From: an uncultured Dorea sp.
GTDB lineage: Bacteria > Bacillota > Clostridia > Lachnospirales > Lachnospiraceae
Assembly (NCBI GenBank): GCA_934307335.1
Contig: CAKRCL010000057.1
Location: 1-9,456, forward strand
Direction: 5' to 3'
DNA: 9,456 bases
Position 1 is the stretch's first letter. Each line of letters opens with the position of its first letter. Below the pieces are notes generated by a model. The model was given only the letters and a program-made list of their open reading frames with translations. It did no database searches and was not told where the DNA came from. A program made the position numbers and the translations under genes. This document shows, piece by piece, positions 6,603 to 9,456 of the stretch.

Positions 6603-7061
6603 ATGAATTTAGATAAAATTGAAAAACTTGTAAAAATCATTGAAGAGTCTTCCCTGCAGGAATTTTCCATTCAAGAGGGAGATATTAAGATTAAAATGAG
6701 CAAACGTACAGGTAACAGTGTTGCTGTTCCATTTGCAGCAGGTATGGGAATGCCTGTAGCCGGCACTGCTTCTGAGTCTACTGACACAGAAGTCAAAACT
6801 GAGGAAGTAGAAGAAGAAACTTATATCACTTCTCCAATCGTTGGAACTTTCTATTCTGCACCTTCACCAGAAGCAAAAGCTTTCGTAAAAGTCGGTGACC
6901 GCATAAAAGCCGGTGAAACTGTATGTATCTTGGAAGCTATGAAATTAATGAACGAAATCGAAAGTGATTTTGACTGCGAGATTGAAGCTGTTCTTGTAAG
7001 TAACGAACAGCGCGTTGAGTATGGTCAGCCACTCTTCAAAGTAAAGAAGATTGAAGACTAA
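6603..7061 (+). CDS. Biotin carboxyl carrier protein (AccB-like)
   Basis: A 152-residue biotin carrier. The N-terminal part (1-32) is like that of acetyl-CoA carboxylase AccB, an acidic Thr/Glu-rich linker spans about 55-73, and the biotinyl domain spans about 75-149. The biotin-accepting lysine is K114 in EAMKLM (111-116). In the TSPIVGTFYSAPSPE stretch (76-90), P87 and S88 are part of the AccB-type thumb region. An upstream in-frame ATG at 6495 would lie inside pxpC; the ATG at 6603 follows AAAGGAAAG (6588-6596) and fits the family start. It lies 19 bases after pxpC and 11 before the biotin carboxylase. No carboxyltransferase genes accD or accA are present, so it serves either PxpB/PxpC here or a carboxyltransferase elsewhere. 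Confidence 0.9.
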   Translation: MNLDKIEKLVKIIEESSLQEFSIQEGDIKIKMSKRTGNSVAVPFAAGMGMPVAGTASESTDTEVKTEEVEEETYITSPIVGTFYSAPSPEAKAFVKVGDRIKAGETVCILEAMKLMNEIESDFDCEIEAVLVSNEQRVEYGQPLFKVKKIED

Positions 7062-7072
7062 GGAGGAGTTCC

Positions 7073-8419
7073 ATGTTTCATAAAATTTTGATTGCAAACC
7101 GCGGAGAGATTGCTGTTCGTATCATCCGTGCCTGCCGTAACATGGGCATCCGAAGCGTAGCAGTCTATTCGAAAGAAGATAAAGACAGTCTTCACGTACA
7201 ACTTGCAGATCAGCGTATCTGTATTGGTGAAGGTCCTGCCAGAAATAACTATCTGAACATGCAGCAGATCGTAACTGCAGCACTTAATATCGGAGCAGAT
7301 GCCATCCACCCTGGATTTGGCTTTCTCTCTGAGAATTCAGACTTTGTCCGCCTGTGTGAAGAACACGGAATTACATTTATCGGACCAAGTGCTGATGTCA
7401 TCGACAGCATGGGAAATAAATCTCACGCCCGTAAGACAATGATGGACGCCCAGATTCCAGTTGTTCCGGGAACAAAAGATCCTGTCTACGATGTGGAGAC
7501 CGGTGAAAAACTTGCCGATGAGATTGGATATCCTGTTATGATCAAAGCTTCCTCCGGAGGTGGCGGTAAAGGCATGCGTGTTTCCCATTCCAAAGATGAT
7601 TTTGAATTTAATTTTAATATGGCTCAGAGGGAATCTGCCAACGCATTTGGCGATGACACCATGTACATTGAAAAATATATCGAGAATCCACGTCATGTCG
7701 AAATTCAGATCATGGCTGATAATCATGGAAATGTTGTTGCCCTTGGCGAACGTGACTGTTCTGTGCAGCGTAACCACCAGAAATTAATTGAAGAATCACC
7801 TTCTCCGGCCATTACTGAAGACATCCGCAAATCCATGAATCACGACGCTATCTTGGCCGCAAAAGCAGTTGGCTACACAAATGCCGGAACTGTTGAGTTT
7901 ATTCTTGACCGGAGCGGAACTTACTATTTCATGGAAATGAACACCCGTATCCAGGTCGAGCACGGAGTTACAGAGATGGTCACAGGTACGGATCTGATTA
8001 TTGAACAGATTCGTGTTGCTATGGGTGAACCACTCAGCTTTACGCAAGAAGAGGTCGCTCCTCGCGGACACGCAATTGAGTGCCGTATCAATGCAGAGAT
8101 TCCTGAAAAGAACTTTATGCCAAGCCCAGGTGTTGTAAAACATCTGCACCTTCCTGCCGGAAATGGCGTTCGCGTTGACACCGGTCTCTATACCGGCTAC
8201 CGTATACCATCCGAATATGACTCTATGATCGCAAAAGTCATCGTACACGCTCCTGACAGAGATGCTGCACTCCAGAAAATGCGCTCTGCACTGGACGAAA
8301 TGGTCATTCTTGGTATTGAGACAAACCTGGACTTCCAGTATCGGATTATGAAAAATCCTGAATTCTGTGAAGGAAAAGCAGATACAGGCTTTATTGAGCG
8401 ATTGTTAAAAATAGACTAA
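7073..8419 (+). CDS. Biotin carboxylase (AccC-like)
   Basis: A 448-residue biotin carboxylase, full AccC length. It uses ATP and bicarbonate to carboxylate biotin on the carrier protein. Visible are the N-terminal KILIANRGEIAVRIIRA (4-20), the ATP-grasp loop SGGGGKGMR (161-169), K116 and K158 for nucleotide, HVEIQ (208-212), ERDCSVQRNHQKLIEE (226-241), EMNTRIQVEH (288-297) with E288, R292, Q294 and E296, and R338. Residues differing from the common consensus are F82 in HPGFGF (usually Tyr), N234, and G298 after VEH (usually Pro). The catalytic set is complete, so it should be active. AGGAGG (7061-7066) lies six bases before the ATG and overlaps the carrier's stop, so both are made together. 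Confidence 0.92.
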   Translation: MFHKILIANRGEIAVRIIRACRNMGIRSVAVYSKEDKDSLHVQLADQRICIGEGPARNNYLNMQQIVTAALNIGADAIHPGFGFLSENSDFVRLCEEHGITFIGPSADVIDSMGNKSHARKTMMDAQIPVVPGTKDPVYDVETGEKLADEIGYPVMIKASSGGGGKGMRVSHSKDDFEFNFNMAQRESANAFGDDTMYIEKYIENPRHVEIQIMADNHGNVVALGERDCSVQRNHQKLIEESPSPAITEDIRKSMNHDAILAAKAVGYTNAGTVEFILDRSGTYYFMEMNTRIQVEHGVTEMVTGTDLIIEQIRVAMGEPLSFTQEEVAPRGHAIECRINAEIPEKNFMPSPGVVKHLHLPAGNGVRVDTGLYTGYRIPSEYDSMIAKVIVHAPDRDAALQKMRSALDEMVILGIETNLDFQYRIMKNPEFCEGKADTGFIERLLKID

Positions 8420-8547
8420 TCGCAAAATTATATATTTACCTGTTACATGAATGTCAGGAGAACTAATTTAACTTTCCGTTATGCAAAGCATTCTGATTTT
8501 CTATATAGATTATTGAATTTTATAAAAAAAGGGTAGGTTATGTTATT
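8420..8547 (+). other. Gap between biotin carboxylase gene and pxpA
   Basis: This AT-rich stretch has no convincing promoter or intrinsic terminator. It holds a small interrupted stem (CCTG 8439-8442 with CAGG 8455-8458) and a short inverted repeat ATGC-AAA-GCAT (8481-8491). TATATA at 8502-8507 could be a -10 box but has no good -35 partner. The pxpA ribosome site, GGGTAGG at 8531-8537, is weak. Either pxpA is read from the upstream operon, or its promoter is non-standard. Confidence 0.4.
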
Positions 8548-9318
8548 ATGTACAAAGTTGATTTAAATAGTGATTTAGGTGAGAGTTTTGGCCGTTATAC
8601 GATTGGGAATGACGACAAGATTATTCCGTTGATTTCTTCTGCAAATATTGCATGTGGTTTTCACGCATCTGATCCGGTTGTAATGACGACTGCAATCGAA
8701 CAGACAAAAGAAGCCGGGATTCAGATTGGTGCTCATCCGGGATTCCCTGATCTGATGGGATTTGGCCGCAGAAATCTTGCTGTATCCCCTGCTGAGGCAA
8801 AAGCATACACATTGTATCAGATCAGTGCTCTTGGAGGCATGTGCAAAGCCAACGGAATGCGCCTTCAGCATGTAAAACCTCATGGAGCCCTCTATAATAT
8901 GGCTGCAAAGGATTACGAGCTATCTAAAGCAATATGCGAGGCTATTCAGGCATATGATCCGGAAATCATTGTCTTAGGACTCTCAGGCAGTGAAATGATT
9001 CGTGCTGCAAAAGACTTAGGACTAAAAGCTGCCAGTGAGGTATTCGCCGATCGCGCCTATGAAGAAGATGGAACCCTTGTAAACCGTCGAAAAGATGGTG
9101 CTGTTATCAAAGATGAAAACGAAGCAATTGCTCGTGTGATTCGTATGGTAAAAGAACATAAGGTAACAACTATCACCGGAAAAGACATCCCTATTCAAGC
9201 AGATTCTGTGTGCGTTCATGGTGATGGTGAAAAAGCACTCCTTTTCGTAGAAAAGATTCGTAAAGCCATGGCAGAGGAAGAAATTACAATCAGTCCTCTA
9301 ACAGAAATCTGCAAATAA
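8548..9318 (+). CDS. pxpA: 5-oxoprolinase subunit PxpA (LamB/YcsF family)
   Basis: A 256-residue LamB/YcsF family protein of usual length. It joins PxpB and PxpC in converting 5-oxoproline to glutamate at the cost of ATP. The family signatures are complete: DLNSDLGESFG (5-15), ANIACGFHASD (32-42) with H39, IGAHPGFPD (60-68) with H63, QHVKPHGALYN (107-117), EVFADRAY (164-171) and CVHGD (222-226). The acidic and histidine residues match a metal-assisted or amidase-like active site as known for the family. The start is the first ATG before the motif DLNSDLGE; its ribosome site (GGGTAGG, 10 bases upstream) is weaker than others in the operon. In many genomes pxpA leads the operon; here it comes last, after a 128-base gap. 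Confidence 0.93.
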   Translation: MYKVDLNSDLGESFGRYTIGNDDKIIPLISSANIACGFHASDPVVMTTAIEQTKEAGIQIGAHPGFPDLMGFGRRNLAVSPAEAKAYTLYQISALGGMCKANGMRLQHVKPHGALYNMAAKDYELSKAICEAIQAYDPEIIVLGLSGSEMIRAAKDLGLKAASEVFADRAYEEDGTLVNRRKDGAVIKDENEAIARVIRMVKEHKVTTITGKDIPIQADSVCVHGDGEKALLFVEKIRKAMAEEEITISPLTEICK

Positions 9319-9366
9319 TTTATAAAATTTTTTTGAAAATATTTTTGAAAAAAGCAAAAAAAATGT
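9319..9366. other. A-tract-rich spacer between pxpA and the tRNA promoter
   Basis: Runs of A or T are centred near 9329, 9340, 9350 and 9359, roughly one helical turn apart. This suggests intrinsically curved DNA or an UP-element-like activator of the following promoter. The T-runs at 9328-9334 and 9342-9346 lack a GC-rich stem, so no clear terminator for pxpA is visible. Confidence 0.35.
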
Positions 9367-9395
9367 TTGCAATTTCTGCCAACCTATGATATTAT
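9367..9395 (+). promoter_or_regulatory. Sigma-A promoter of the tRNA-Leu gene
   Basis: TTGCAA (9367-9372) and TATTAT (9390-9395) are 17 bases apart. Transcription would start near 9402, about six bases before the mature tRNA 5' end, typical of a short tRNA leader. Confidence 0.65.
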
Positions 9396-9407
9396 ATCTT
9401 TTGTCGA

Positions 9408-9456
9408 GCGGAGATGGCGGAATGGCAGACGCGCTAGATTCAGGTTCTAGTGGGAG
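9408..9456 (+). tRNA. tRNA-Leu (anticodon CAG), 5' part only
   Basis: The acceptor strand GCGGAGA (9408-9414) is followed by TG and a D-arm starting GCGGAATGGCAGACGCG. The anticodon stem CTAGA (9434-9438) pairs perfectly with TCTAG (9446-9450). The seven-base loop TTCAGGT has CAG in the anticodon position (9441-9443), reading leucine codon CUG. The following TGGGAG begins the long variable arm expected of a class II tRNA. The gene is cut by the window end; the variable arm, T-arm and acceptor 3' strand lie outside. Confidence 0.92.

Noticed and set aside
7337..7777. Minus-strand open frame opposite the biotin carboxylase gene
   Set aside because: No recognisable motif, and it lies fully within a highly conserved gene.
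8439..8458. Small stem after the biotin carboxylase gene as a terminator
   Set aside because: The stem is short and interrupted, and no T-run follows it.
8447..8536. A 29-codon basic open frame ending just before pxpA, a possible leader peptide
   Set aside because: There is no ribosome binding site before its ATG, no runs of regulatory codons and no attenuator hairpin; its length is within chance expectation.
1..9456. CRISPR arrays, insertion sequences, transposase or integrase genes, attachment sites
   Set aside because: No regularly spaced direct repeats, terminal inverted repeats with target duplications, or recombinase motifs were seen. The tRNA-Leu could be an integration site, but its 3' end lies outside the window.

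Overview
All supported genes in this window read left to right on the + strand. Strong AGGAGG-type ribosome binding sites, TTGCTT/TATAAT promoters, low to moderate GC and the protein families present (DUF4317, DUF3990, DUF3841, KipI/KipA-type proteins) suggest a chromosome of a Firmicute of the class Clostridia, most likely a gut Lachnospiraceae. This is inferred from style and family distribution; no rRNA or other decisive marker is present.

Region 1 (1-2258) is a compact accessory cluster. A promoter with a perfect inverted repeat over its -10 box is followed at once by a strong hairpin. Four tightly packed genes come next: a DUF3990 protein (ADP-ribosyltransferase-like fold suspected), an uncharacterised acidic partner overlapping it by 4 bases, and two tandem diverged DUF3841 proteins that overlap each other. 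The arrangement resembles a toxin-antitoxin or defence-type module, but no function is proven. Its arginine codon use (AGG, AGA, CGG) differs from the downstream genes (CGT, CGC). It ends in a long imperfect hairpin.

Region 2 (2299-3533) is one DUF4317 gene of unknown function with its own promoter and intrinsic terminator.

Region 3 (3534-9318) is a 5-oxoproline (pyroglutamate) utilisation locus. The order is an NRAMP-fold transporter, pxpB (kipI), pxpC (kipA), a biotin carboxyl carrier protein, a biotin carboxylase, a 128-base gap, then pxpA (ycsF/lamB). The first five genes sit 2-19 bases apart behind a near-consensus promoter. PxpB and PxpC are homologous to the carboxyltransferase part of urea carboxylase. 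With the adjacent carrier and biotin carboxylase, the operon therefore holds every module of a split urea-carboxylase-like enzyme, next to the PxpA subunit of 5-oxoprolinase. The transporter has lost both NRAMP metal-binding motifs, which fits an organic substrate such as 5-oxoproline. The likely logic is import of 5-oxoproline and its ATP-dependent opening to glutamate, possibly with biotin-borne carboxylation as the activating step.

Region 4 (9319-9456) is an A-tract-rich spacer, a sigma-A-type promoter and the 5' part of a tRNA-Leu with anticodon CAG, cut off by the window end.
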